Shown here: positions 41,785-50,419 of the stretch, piece after piece
How positions within the stretch are numbered: the stretch's first letter is position 1
Layout: every line of letters begins with the position of its first letter
Origin: CAYJXA01 sp964404595
GTDB taxonomy: Archaea; Nanobdellota; Nanobdellia; Woesearchaeales; GW2011-AR9
Reading direction: 5' to 3'
Assembly: GCA_964404595.1 (NCBI GenBank)
Contig: CAYOKQ010000001.1
Coordinates: 27,342 to 91,341, forward strand
DNA: 64,000 nt
Position numbers and translations under genes: made by a program
Notes under the pieces: model-generated
What the model saw: only the letters and a program-made list of their open reading frames with translations
Told to the model about the DNA's origin: nothing
Database searches by the model: none

Positions 41785-42900
41785 TTAAATTTTTGCACTG
41801 AATTTTTGCACCATCTTCTGCGCTTTCTTCCTATTCTCCTGATGCTCCTTCAAAAAGGCAGTTATTTTCTTTATAGTGTATTCTTTTAACTCTCCCGATA
41901 ATAATTTTCCTGAGCGATAATCCTGTTCAATCTTCAATAATTGGGCATCATCTGGCTCTAATCCATATTTCAACATCTGAAAAGATACATCAATATCGGG
42001 ATTCCCGCCTTTGGCCCGATGTTCTTCAAGTGTGGGCTGCCCACCGGAAAAAGCATATTTTTTTATTTTTGTTGCTGCTTCCTCCGGAGAATCGGTTAAG
42101 GCAATAAAAGACATGGGATCGGAGGAAGACATCTTATCTCCTTTTAATCCTGGTAAAAATTTATGGTAGGTCGAACTTAATTGCAGGAATTTAAACTCTT
42201 TAATCCGTGAAGAAACGTCCCGTGCCAAGCGCAAATGCGGGTCTTGGTCAGATCCCACTGGCACGATTACAGGAAGAATGCCGCCCTCAAACTCTGGTAA
42301 TTGCGGATGCAACATATCTGCTGCTTGCAGTAAGGAAGCGCTCATTTTTCCCGGGCTAACCTCACCGTAGATTGCTTTAAATTCATTATAGGTAAGGTGG
42401 CGCGACAGCATCAAAGCTAAGGAGTAATAGGCACTTGCTTTTACACCATCACTTGAGCGCATCGATTGAAAATAAAAATCACAATTTCGAGGCTGCAACC
42501 CTAAGGCAATATAATTGGTTAAATATTCTTTGATTGCTGTTTCGCGAAGCTGTCCCATATCCGGAATTCTGGAATTATACGCTTCTATGTCTGCAACCGT
42601 AAGGTAAATTTTGGCGCCAAGAGACTGATAGAAAATAATTTGCTCCGCCACTAATTTATGCCCGAAATGGAATTTGCCCGAAGGCATCAATCCGGTCATC
42701 ATGGCAAAAGGCTTTTTGTGTTCCACGGCATCCACTATCTGTTTAAAATCGCGATGAGCAAAGATGATGCCTCTACGAAAAAGAACATTCTTCTGAAAGG
42801 CTTCCGGAAGATAACGTAAAGGCTGCAATCCAAACTCGGCTATCAATCGGTCATAATCAATCTTGCCTTTGACTTCCCAAGGGGTTATAATGTGTGCCAT
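41785..42900 (-). CDS. trpS: Tryptophanyl-tRNA synthetase
   Basis: 371 residues from the ATG at 42900 (an upstream TTG/ATG at 42915 is not needed). The N-terminus 'ITPWEVKGKIDYDRLIAEFG' is the archaeal/eukaryotic TrpRS type. 'GLMPSGKFHFGHK' carries the class I HIGH equivalent, and 'GLKGDKMSSSDP' the KMSKS loop. It attaches tryptophan to tRNA-Trp. Length and motifs are complete. Confidence 0.96.
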   Translation of the reverse strand: MAHIITPWEVKGKIDYDRLIAEFGLQPLRYLPEAFQKNVLFRRGIIFAHRDFKQIVDAVEHKKPFAMMTGLMPSGKFHFGHKLVAEQIIFYQSLGAKIYLTVADIEAYNSRIPDMGQLRETAIKEYLTNYIALGLQPRNCDFYFQSMRSSDGVKASAYYSLALMLSRHLTYNEFKAIYGEVSPGKMSASLLQAADMLHPQLPEFEGGILPVIVPVGSDQDPHLRLARDVSSRIKEFKFLQLSSTYHKFLPGLKGDKMSSSDPMSFIALTDSPEEAATKIKKYAFSGGQPTLEEHRAKGGNPDIDVSFQMLKYGLEPDDAQLLKIEQDYRSGKLLSGELKEYTIKKITAFLKEHQENRKKAQKMVQKFSAKI

Positions 42901-42942
42901 GACCAATAGAAGCAAATCTCTACAATTTATAAGTGTTTACTA

Positions 42943-43185
42943 TCATTTCTCCCATACTTTCCTCACCGTGGACTCAAGTGGAGACAAGCCTTTCAAAACA
43001 CTATCATGCCCGCTCCCGGGAAAGTTGACCCGGCCCCAATTTTTACGTTTACATTTTTCGCAATGGATAACTTTATAATGATGCTCATGGCCGCCGGCCC
43101 AAGAAGAGTACCATTTCTCTCCATTCAATCCCTGCTTGCAATACAGGCACTTATGCAATGACGGGCGATTAAATATATAGTCCAT
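42943..43185 (-). CDS. Small zinc-binding hypothetical protein
   Basis: 80 residues. Two CxxC pairs ('CLYCKQG' and 'CEKCKRK') and 'GGHEHHYKVIH' between them suggest a zinc ribbon. The C-terminal 'NFPGSGHDSVL' is glycine-rich. Divergent from nop5. Not otherwise recognised. Confidence 0.6.
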   Translation of the reverse strand: MDYIFNRPSLHKCLYCKQGLNGEKWYSSWAGGHEHHYKVIHCEKCKRKNWGRVNFPGSGHDSVLKGLSPLESTVRKVWEK

Positions 43186-43246
43186 ATGTTTTCTGAGGGG
43201 ATATTTTAAAGAGAATATTTAAATAGCTTCCGTTTTTGGAAAAAAC

Positions 43247-44189
43247 ATGAAATATCTTTTTACTAACATCCTCGGCAGTTTTGTATTTGAGGATCAATTA
43301 GAAATTATAGATTCCATACTTTTTTCCAGCATCGGTGAATATGAAAACAGAGCAAGCACAGAACAAAAACTAAAGAAAAGGCACCCCCAGAGTGTTCCTC
43401 TTCCTTCTGAAAAATTATTCAAAGTCCTGCTTCATTTCAAAGACACCCAATATTACGATGCATTCTATCATCAAAATATGGCTTTAACCAAGAATGGAAT
43501 CCAACGGAGTGTGTCGGAGGATATATTTATCATGCAGACAATCGCCAACATTAACGAACTTGACAAAGTCGTTAATCTGCTGAGCAAGCGAGTTAGGGAA
43601 TGGTATAGCTGGTATGCGCCGGAAGTGGTGGAACATCTCTTGGATCATGAAAAGTTGATGGAATTGATATGCAATAAAAGCAGAGCTGAGTTGCTCAAAG
43701 AATTCAAAGAACCTGAAACGATGGGCGCTCCTATGGATAAAGTACACGTGGAGGAAATTTTACTTCTGGCAAAGCAGGTTAAAGAATTATTTCAGCTTCG
43801 AAAACGCCATGAAAAGTACTTACANNNNNNNNNNAGTCATGCAGACATATTGCCCTAATCTAATGGAGATGGCCGGTGCGACGATAGGTGCTAAATTGAT
43901 GGAACTGGGGAAGGGATTGAAGCATCTGGCATTATTACCTGCATCGACCATTCAGTTATTAGGAGCAGAGAAGGCCTTGTTTCGGCATATTAAGACCGGG
44001 GCACGATCACCTAAATACGGGATAATCATCAACCACCCTTTGATTCAAAATGCAGCAAAGGCATCCAAAGGAAAAGCAGCGCGGATGCTGGCAGATAAAA
44101 TATCGTTGTGTGCGCGATTAGATTACTTCAAAGGAGAATTTAAAGCGAAGGAGTATAGGAAAGAATTGGAGAAAAAGCTGGCACAATGA
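43247..44189 (+). CDS. nop5: Nop5 (Nop56/58) C/D RNP core protein, split by an assembly gap
   Basis: About 310 residues visible. The part before the gap contains the N-terminal and coiled-coil region ('AWYSWYAPE'-type 'EWYSWYAPEVVEHL', 'QLRKRHEKYL'). The part after has the NOP domain ('NLMEMAGATIGAKLMELGKG', 'PASTIQLLGAEKALFRHIKT'). The 10 Ns change frame, so the true gap is unknown but probably a few residues, as both sides align with little missing. Nop5 binds L7Ae-C/D RNA and fibrillarin for 2'-O-methylation. Its stop overlaps flpA by 4 bases. Confidence 0.92.
43825..43834. other. Assembly gap (10 N) inside nop5
   Basis: Ten Ns interrupt the Nop5 reading frame. The flanking protein segments belong together but lie in different frames, so the run is a placeholder and does not show the real length. 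Confidence 0.95.
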
Positions 44190-44857
44190 CTAAAATAACC
44201 CCCCACAAACTCTTTGAAATCCATCGCGATGATAGGAGAACCTATACCAAAAGCTTGCTTCCGGGCACAACTCATTTTGAAGAAAGAACCGCCAGGCAGG
44301 GCGGGCAGGAATATCGTGAATTTGATCCCACTCGCAGTAAATTGGCAGCGATGATCATGAAGGGCTGCACTAATATAGGGATACGAAAGAACGATGTCAT
44401 TCTCTATCTGGGTGCTAGCCACGGATATACTATTTCCTATGTTTCAGATATAGTTGGTGAAGAAGGATTAATTTTTGGCGTTGATCCAGCACCACGCGTA
44501 ATGCGAGATTTAGTTTTTTTAGCTAAAGAAAGGAAAAATATTGTACCTTTGTTAGCTGATGCGAATCATCCGGAAGAATACGTGCCTCGAGTTGCTGCGG
44601 TTGATATCATCTACCAGGATATCGCCCAGCGTAATCAGGAAGACATTTTTGTGCGAAATTGCAAACTCTTTTTGAAGAAAGGAGGATATGGGTTGCTGGC
44701 AGTAAAAGCCAGAAGCATCGACGTGCGCAGACGTCCAAAAGATATCTTTGAAGAGATTCGGCAGCATCTGGAGAAAATATTTACAGTGATTGATTATAGG
44801 ATACTGGAGCCGATGCAGAAAGATCATTGCATGATAATTATTAAGAATGGGAAGTAG
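44186..44857 (+). CDS. flpA: Fibrillarin, rRNA/tRNA 2'-O-methyltransferase
   Basis: 223 residues. 'ILYLGASHGYTISYVSDIVG' is SAM motif I, 'IFGVDPAPRVMRDLVFLAKE' motif II, 'VDIIYQDIAQRNQ' motif IV with the catalytic Asp, and 'LLAVKARSIDVRRRPKDIF' carries the conserved K. Coupled to nop5 by an ATGA overlap, the standard archaeal pair for C/D box-guided methylation. Confidence 0.96.
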   Translation: MTKITPHKLFEIHRDDRRTYTKSLLPGTTHFEERTARQGGQEYREFDPTRSKLAAMIMKGCTNIGIRKNDVILYLGASHGYTISYVSDIVGEEGLIFGVDPAPRVMRDLVFLAKERKNIVPLLADANHPEEYVPRVAAVDIIYQDIAQRNQEDIFVRNCKLFLKKGGYGLLAVKARSIDVRRRPKDIFEEIRQHLEKIFTVIDYRILEPMQKDHCMIIIKNGK

Positions 44858-44878
44858 ATCAGTAGCACTGTTTTTGGG

Positions 44879-45058
44879 ATGAGATGGAAACTCTTACGTA
44901 CAGATATACTACTTTTAGTACAAAATGACCATCGCCAATCTCAGAAAGCAGTGGAAAAATTGAAAAATGCGATTGAAAAGAGGCATACCATTCTCACTAA
45001 ACTGCATCGGCATCAGGTGGCTTTCGCGGGGCAGTTGCGGACAGAAGCAGGGAGATGA
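44879..45058 (+). CDS. Small basic hypothetical protein
   Basis: 59 residues, helical and basic ('QSQKAVEKLKNAIEKRHTIL'). The TGA ends one base before the convergent gene's stop (45059). It follows fibrillarin by 21 bases on the same strand and may be the third gene of that operon. Not recognised. Confidence 0.45.
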   Translation: MRWKLLRTDILLLVQNDHRQSQKAVEKLKNAIEKRHTILTKLHRHQVAFAGQLRTEAGR

Positions 45059-45781
45059 TTATTGAGGCAGTTCTCCGTATTCTCTCCTTTCTTCAGGAGT
45101 TGTATGCAAAAATTTCCATCCCCAGGATTCCAAAAGAAAGTGACGACTGTATAAGTTCGTGGTTTTCAGGAGTGCTATCTTATTTTTATCAATTATTTGG
45201 AGTATGGCTGTGATCTCATCTTTATGGTCAAGATACGCATCAATAGTTCCTCGAGCCAAAGTATTAGCTTCGTTCCAGCTTTCAGCCTGACTTCCTCGTC
45301 CAAAAACCGGAATGGATTCATTATCTGAAAAAGCCAATAATTTTGACGCATAAGGATAAACTTTTTTTATATCCGATAATGAATAAAGGCTGGGTTTTTT
45401 TGCCTTCTCTGCTTGAAATAAAGGATATTGAAGAAGAACACCACACAAAATATCTTCTTGAAGACAGGCATCGTTTAATCTAACTACAAGAGAAATCCCT
45501 ACTTTTTCCTTTGATTCTCTATCCTCTAGCCTCGCCATCGTATAATCATCTAAACAAGGGGATGATCTGGTTTCCAGAACTGCCCGTATCAAATCTTCTG
45601 CGCTATAATAAGGAAATTGAATGCCGGAAATAAATATTTCAAATTGTTTATAAGTATTTCTTAACACAGTATAATCCAACCCTTTCCATTGGGCAGTGTG
45701 AGAATCTTCAAGACCTACTTTTAGCGCAAGAGCTTTTAACCACTGTGGTGCATCATCTTTTAACCGCATAGTATATTCCAA
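45059..45781 (-). CDS. Hypothetical protein
   Basis: 240 residues, soluble, not recognised. N-terminal 'DDAPQWLKALALKVGLEDSH' and a middle beta-rich part ('KVGISLVVRLNDACLQEDIL'). C-terminus ends 'WGWKFLHTTPEERREYGEL'. No catalytic signature. Monocistronic. Confidence 0.6.
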   Translation of the reverse strand: MEYTMRLKDDAPQWLKALALKVGLEDSHTAQWKGLDYTVLRNTYKQFEIFISGIQFPYYSAEDLIRAVLETRSSPCLDDYTMARLEDRESKEKVGISLVVRLNDACLQEDILCGVLLQYPLFQAEKAKKPSLYSLSDIKKVYPYASKLLAFSDNESIPVFGRGSQAESWNEANTLARGTIDAYLDHKDEITAILQIIDKNKIALLKTTNLYSRHFLLESWGWKFLHTTPEERREYGELPQ

Positions 45782-45825
45782 ACATCCAAAACCATCTTCA
45801 GGGTCACACTAATCTTATTTAATGC

Positions 45826-46065
45826 TTATGATACTTTCTTCTCCACCTTAATAATATTCACCGGACAGCAATCTGCAGCTTCTTGATTAGTTGCTTTTGC
45901 ATCTTCTGTGGCAATTTCTAATTCAAAATGTGAATTAACGGCTTTACCTTGTTTTAAATGTGCCAACCCTTGCTCATCCATTTCCCAGTATTCTGGAGCT
46001 ATCGCAGCGCACGCGCCGCAGCTGATACAGTCTTTTTTGAAATGAAGTATAGTATGTCTGCCCAT
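45826..46065 (-). CDS. Ferredoxin, single [4Fe-4S]
   Basis: 79 residues. 'KKDCISCGACAAIAPEYW' gives three cluster cysteines and 'AADCCPVNIIKVE' the fourth (C-P-V). The spacing matches one-cluster archaeal ferredoxins, with the second cluster lost. Serves as an electron carrier. TATA-like 'ATTTATAAAT' lies upstream (antisense reading of 46098-46112). Confidence 0.93.
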   Translation of the reverse strand: MGRHTILHFKKDCISCGACAAIAPEYWEMDEQGLAHLKQGKAVNSHFELEIATEDAKATNQEAADCCPVNIIKVEKKVS

Positions 46066-46173
46066 AGTTTAACCATAGTTAATATCACTCTTTGAAGATG
46101 ATTTATTTATAAAGATTCTGCACCATAAATCCTCACCACAAAGCTTATATAAATAGATAATTTCTTTCCCTGA

Positions 46174-47133
46174 ATGAAAAAGGGTGTGAAACAAGGACTG
46201 ATCATAACCTTTCTACTGCTCTCCTTGCTTCTATTATCATGCAAGCGAGTTCCTGCCGGCTCAGAACCACGGGATACTGCCGCTATTTTACGGCAAGTGC
46301 AAACCGGAACACAGGGTGTAGAAATCGATATTTTACCCAATTATCCGCCGGCACAAGTGTATGATCAAAATGAGCTTATTGCAATTGTGGAAGTTAAAAA
46401 TAGAGGCAACCATAACCTCGAGCCGCAAGATTGTTTTATTCAAATATCGGGTTTTGACCCCAATATAATTTTAGGTGGTTTTAACCAACCGCGTTCTTGT
46501 GCGGAAAATGCCGGCGGCACCCTCGAAGGAAAAAATGTGTACAATACAGAAGGCAGCGCCAATCAACTTGAATTTAAGTCATCCACCATTACCTTGCCGC
46601 CAGGAGTATTTGAGTATAAGCCTACGCTTAATTTTGTCACCTGTTACAATTATGAAACGATTGCCAATCCCGCTGTCTGCGTTGATCCGTTATTGTTTCA
46701 AGTCACTGCTGAACAACGCACCTGTACTCCTCGTGATGTGGGCATGGGCGGCGGACAGGGTGCTCCCGTAGGAGTAAGTCTCGTGGGGGTCGATATGGTG
46801 GGCAGAAAAGCAATCTTTGAAATTAATGTCAAGAATTTTGGCAGCGGCAGAGTTTTAAGCCCTTATTCTGACATACGATCCTGTGGGCAAGCATCGCTGG
46901 AATATACCGATTTAGATAAAGTGGCTTACGACGTGCAGATGACCGGGGGCAGCCTTTTGGATTGTAAACCCCGAGATGGATTAGTGCGGTTGACTAACAA
47001 TTTAGGCAAGATAGTGTGCCAGTTCGATGTGCCAGGCGCATCTGCATTTGAAACTCCTTTGACAATAAAATTAAATTACAACTACATCCAGTCATTTCAG
47101 AAAGGGATCCAGATCGTCAAGACACCGGAGTAA
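46174..47133 (+). CDS. Putative lipoprotein with cysteine-rich beta domains
   Basis: 319 residues. The signal peptide is 'LIITFLLLSLLLLSCKR' with a typical lipobox L-L-S-C at about residue 27-30. The mature part has two beta-rich domains with paired cysteines ('LEPQDCFIQISG', 'TCYNYETIANPAVCVDPLLF'). The closely following gene encodes a related lipoprotein. TATA at 46146-46154 and a start about 24 bases on indicate a leaderless transcript. With LspA in the window, processing to an anchored lipoprotein is likely but not shown. Confidence 0.75.
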   Translation: MKKGVKQGLIITFLLLSLLLLSCKRVPAGSEPRDTAAILRQVQTGTQGVEIDILPNYPPAQVYDQNELIAIVEVKNRGNHNLEPQDCFIQISGFDPNIILGGFNQPRSCAENAGGTLEGKNVYNTEGSANQLEFKSSTITLPPGVFEYKPTLNFVTCYNYETIANPAVCVDPLLFQVTAEQRTCTPRDVGMGGGQGAPVGVSLVGVDMVGRKAIFEINVKNFGSGRVLSPYSDIRSCGQASLEYTDLDKVAYDVQMTGGSLLDCKPRDGLVRLTNNLGKIVCQFDVPGASAFETPLTIKLNYNYIQSFQKGIQIVKTPE

Positions 47134-47188
47134 GCTTTAAATAGCTTGACGATTTTAACAGTCCATAATTCACAAAGAGGTTATCATC

Positions 47189-48097
47189 ATGAACAAGACA
47201 TTTGTATTCTCCATAATGCTCATCAGTGTATTTCTCCTCACTTCTTGTGGAGAAGGACAACAACAAACGACCTCTGGCGGCATTTTTATTGGTGGCACCG
47301 AAGGCCTCGTAGCCTCATTTGAACCATTTAGCATTAAAGAAGAAAATATTTATACTATTTTTGACACAGAAGACTTCCCTATCGAAGTCGTGCTCAAAAA
47401 TAAAGGGGAAGAAACTGTTCCAGCAGCCAAAGTGACTTTAAAATTACTGGGTCCTGCTAAAGAAGATTTTGAGAATATTCCCCAATGGCAAGTGCATAAT
47501 CAGCAAGAAATATTAAAGAAATCAGAATTTAATCCTGACGGCGGGGAAGAAGTCGTGGTATTTACTCCCACCAATGCCCGTTATAAAGCGCTGGTAACCG
47601 GATTTACCGATCTTACCTGGAATTTAGAATATATGTATGATTATAAAACGCATGCTATTATCAATGGTGTTTGTTTCAAAGGAGATTTTACCGACCCTAA
47701 AGTATGTGAAGCGCAGGGAACTAAGACTTATGCGGTATCTGGAGCGCCAATAACCGTAACTTCAGTAGAACAAGACACTGCCGGCAGAGGCATCATTTTG
47801 CTCAAGATCGGCATTAAGAATGCCGGTACGGGCCAAAGCACAGTCATAGGAAAAGAATTTGATGAACGATTTAGCCAGGTTTCATTTGCTATCGATGAGG
47901 CGGCACGATGGGAATGTAAATCCGGCGGAAGGGAGAATGAAGCTCGCCTCGTGAATGGAGAAGCTGAGATTATCTGTAGATTGCGAACAGCGGTTCCTGA
48001 AGAAGATGTGTACACAAAATCCGTACGCGTCAGCTTGGATTATAAGTATAAAGAATTGATCCAGGAGAAATTGAGGATTAAGGAAAGTGCGGAGTAA
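47189..48097 (+). CDS. Putative lipoprotein, relative of the preceding one
   Basis: 302 residues. 'VFSIMLISVFLLTSCGEGQQ' is a signal with lipobox L-T-S-C. The mature part has 'VVLKNKGEETVPAAKVTLKL' (CARDB-like beta domain) and 'TWNLEYMYDYKTHAIINGVC'. The domain order and the cysteines near 'GVCFKGDFTDPKVCEA' echo the preceding protein, so they are paralogues by tandem duplication. A separate TATA element ('CTTTAAATAGC') lies between them. Confidence 0.75.
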   Translation: MNKTFVFSIMLISVFLLTSCGEGQQQTTSGGIFIGGTEGLVASFEPFSIKEENIYTIFDTEDFPIEVVLKNKGEETVPAAKVTLKLLGPAKEDFENIPQWQVHNQQEILKKSEFNPDGGEEVVVFTPTNARYKALVTGFTDLTWNLEYMYDYKTHAIINGVCFKGDFTDPKVCEAQGTKTYAVSGAPITVTSVEQDTAGRGIILLKIGIKNAGTGQSTVIGKEFDERFSQVSFAIDEAARWECKSGGRENEARLVNGEAEIICRLRTAVPEEDVYTKSVRVSLDYKYKELIQEKLRIKESAE

Positions 48098-48106
48098 GAT
48101 ATTCAC

Positions 48107-48493
48107 CTAAACTGGCGTGAATTCCACATACTTCTCTTTCTGGTTAAAACTCACCACAAACTGATCAAAGATATCTCGGGTGCCGACAATATAAAACCCT
48201 ACGCCCAGCCCCTTCGAAAAACCGATGGTGCACATAAATTCCTTTCCTGCAAGGGCGACCTTCATTTGATGAAGATACACTTTGAGCGTGTTGCCATCAC
48301 CAACAGTCATCTCGCTTAGTTCACCTTCTTCTAGAACTAATCCTAAAGCTTCCGCCACGTCTGCTGGAAATAAACAGTAGCTTGCGCCCGTATCAACAAA
48401 AGCTCTCACTTCCAGCCAGCTTTCTCTTCCCTGCAACTTAAATGAAATGATAGGAAGAAATCGTCCTTCGTAAAAGCGATAAGGGAATCTCAT
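48107..48493 (-). CDS. Retropepsin-like aspartic protease
   Basis: 128 residues. 'VRAFVDTGASYCLFPADVAE' holds the active-site D-T-G-A; the flap-side 'MTVGDGNTLKVYLHQMKV' and the C-terminal 'VGFYIVGTRDIFDQFVVSFN' fit the single-domain retropepsin fold, which works as a homodimer. Its start overlaps the stop of the DUF5678-like gene by 4 bases, so they are coupled. Substrate unknown. Confidence 0.85.
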   Translation of the reverse strand: MRFPYRFYEGRFLPIISFKLQGRESWLEVRAFVDTGASYCLFPADVAEALGLVLEEGELSEMTVGDGNTLKVYLHQMKVALAGKEFMCTIGFSKGLGVGFYIVGTRDIFDQFVVSFNQKEKYVEFTPV

Positions 48494-48669
48494 AAAAAAG
48501 TTACAGTTTCTTTTTTGGTTGGGACATATTCTAATGTTATCAACTTGTGAGAAGAAATTTTCTTAGCTTTTTTGTATACCTCCAGACTTGTCTTTCCAAC
48601 TGCGACAATTTGTTCATCAATCCAGGCTACGTATTGTCCTGCATATTTGGAAAGAAGATTATCTGCCAT
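48490..48669 (-). CDS. DUF5678-like small protein coupled to the retropepsin
   Basis: 59 residues. 'LLSKYAGQYVAWIDEQIVAV' followed by 'GKTSLEVYKKAKKI' matches the short DUF5678 family, in which the W-I-x-E and G-x-x-x-x-E-V-Y-x-x-A pattern is typical. The TGA overlaps the next ATG (ATGA). This two-gene set, DUF5678 plus retropepsin, is seen in other prokaryotes and may be a toxin-antitoxin-like or processing pair; that is inference. Confidence 0.75.
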   Translation of the reverse strand: MADNLLSKYAGQYVAWIDEQIVAVGKTSLEVYKKAKKISSHKLITLEYVPTKKETVTFL

Positions 48670-48775
48670 ATTCTACTATAAACAAATTGACTTTTTATAT
48701 CTTTCTGGTGTTTTTGAAAAATCCTGCTTATTGCGAAAAGTATTTTTTGCTTCTTCCGATTCTCGAGGTATAACT

Positions 48776-49402
48776 TCATTTTTTTCCCCTCAAAATATCT
48801 GTAATTAATGGAGGCACTTCTTCAAGCGATGCAATAAGATAATCTGGATTATGTTGCTCAAGTATATGTATGGGATGATATCCCGATACCCCTACAGTCC
48901 TACTTCCCACTTGTTTGCCTGCAGTAATATCACTAATCATATCACCGATCATGACCACGTCTTGAGGAGCTATCCCTCGTTGCGCAACTATAGACTTCAA
49001 TAAAGCAGCTTTGTCGCTCACCCCGGTGTAGACCCGATCAAAATGGTTTCTAATTCCCATAATATTAATTTCCTTTTCAGCAAGTCTTGTCGGATGTTTT
49101 GTAACCAGCAGCTGCGGCACATCGATGCTCTCTAAAGCCTCTCTTGCCCCATCTCGAAGAAGTACTTTATCTGGAAGATTGGAGTACGTTTCAAAGACGT
49201 GGTGAAGAATTTCTGCTAATGACAGAGATATCTTTCTTCTGGTGTAAAACGAGGATATATCTCCATCATAACAGGCTACCTCTTCTTCGGTTGCGAGAGG
49301 AACTCCCCATTGCTTTAAGCATATATTAATTGCATTGGTAAAGCGTGGTAAATCATAAGTCAGCGTTCCATTATAATCCCAAACCACGAGATCTATCGTC
49401 AT
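48776..49402 (-). CDS. HAD-family hydrolase (phosphoglycolate phosphatase-like)
   Basis: 208 residues. Motif I is 'VVWDYNGTLTYD', with Asn where most have the second Asp; this D-x-N-G-T-L variant is common in one HAD branch. 'LLVTKHP' is close to motif II, 'KAALLKSIVAQRG' supplies the lysine and 'VMIGDMISDITAG' is motif IV. A small alpha-helical cap is inserted after motif I. Substrate unknown. Its ATG overlaps the rfcS stop by 4 bases. Confidence 0.85.
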   Translation of the reverse strand: MTIDLVVWDYNGTLTYDLPRFTNAINICLKQWGVPLATEEEVACYDGDISSFYTRRKISLSLAEILHHVFETYSNLPDKVLLRDGAREALESIDVPQLLVTKHPTRLAEKEINIMGIRNHFDRVYTGVSDKAALLKSIVAQRGIAPQDVVMIGDMISDITAGKQVGSRTVGVSGYHPIHILEQHNPDYLIASLEEVPPLITDILRGKK

Positions 49403-50355
49403 CTACTTCCCACCAGTACCACATACGCCAGAAAACTTTCCAGCTGCACATACTCATCCGACCCTTCCACCATCCGAAACTCTACTTCGCCACACTTGTC
49501 CATCATCTCCACTTTCTGGCGATCGTCAATCTTTAAATTCCAGATCTCTTTCTGGATCTGTTTGATGATGTCAAGTCCCGACAATCCGTATTCAAGCATC
49601 AAATGAAGTAATTTTTTGCGCGCATCCATGAAATTCCCTTGCACTGCCACGGCGAGGACTTCATTCACTTCCTTGGGCTTGGCGACGGAGGCCATGGAAT
49701 AGACTAATTCCGGATTAATTTTTTTTTGCAAGACTGCGCAGCTCTGCATGATGTTCTCTAATCGCCGGCAATCACCATCGCACACTTCAAATAATGCTTT
49801 TTTGGTTTCCTCAGATAATACTAAGCCTTCCTCTTTGGCCACTTTATCAATAACCTGATAAATTTCTGCTTCTGATAGTGGTTTAAATCTAAATATCGCG
49901 CACCTGCTCTGAATAGGGTCGAGAATCTTGCTGCTATAATTGGCAAGCAAAAAAAAACGACAAGTAGTGGTGTAATTTTCCATCGTTCGGCGCAGGGCCT
50001 GCTGGGCTTCTTTGGTTAAAGCGTCGCTTTCATCCAGAATACAAATTTTGAAAGGAACGTCCCCGATTGCTTTCGTGCGGGCAAAATCTTTGACTTTCAC
50101 CCTGACGATGTCGATGCCCCGTTCGTCCGATGCATTGAGCTCTAAAGTATTATCGCGCCAATTCTCGCCAAACAATTGTTTTGCGATAGTCAGAGCTAAG
50201 GTGGTTTTGCCCACCCCGGCCGGGCCAGAAAATAACAAATGCGGAATATTTTTCGTCGCAACAAACGCCCGCATTTTCTCCACGATTTCCTTTTGTCCTT
50301 TAATATCATCAAAGGTACCGGGGCGGTATTTTTCGGTCCAGATAGTGGAAGTCAT
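49399..50355 (-). CDS. rfcS: Replication factor C small subunit (clamp loader)
   Basis: 318 residues from the ATG at 50355; the longer frame from 50550 adds an unlikely 65-residue extension. RFC boxes: 'IWTEKYRPGTFDDIKGQ', Walker A 'SGPAGVGKTTLAL', 'LELNASDERGIDIVR', DExx-like 'CILDESDALTKEAQQALRR' and the SRC motif 'IQSRCAIFRF'. Loads PCNA onto DNA with the RFC large subunit, which is not in this window. Confidence 0.96.
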   Translation of the reverse strand: MTSTIWTEKYRPGTFDDIKGQKEIVEKMRAFVATKNIPHLLFSGPAGVGKTTLALTIAKQLFGENWRDNTLELNASDERGIDIVRVKVKDFARTKAIGDVPFKICILDESDALTKEAQQALRRTMENYTTTCRFFLLANYSSKILDPIQSRCAIFRFKPLSEAEIYQVIDKVAKEEGLVLSEETKKALFEVCDGDCRRLENIMQSCAVLQKKINPELVYSMASVAKPKEVNEVLAVAVQGNFMDARKKLLHLMLEYGLSGLDIIKQIQKEIWNLKIDDRQKVEMMDKCGEVEFRMVEGSDEYVQLESFLAYVVLVGSR

Positions 50356-50419
50356 GATATATTCAGAAGGGGAGTATTTTATAAGCTTTATCCAAATGAA
50401 GAATAGTAATGGATTAACT

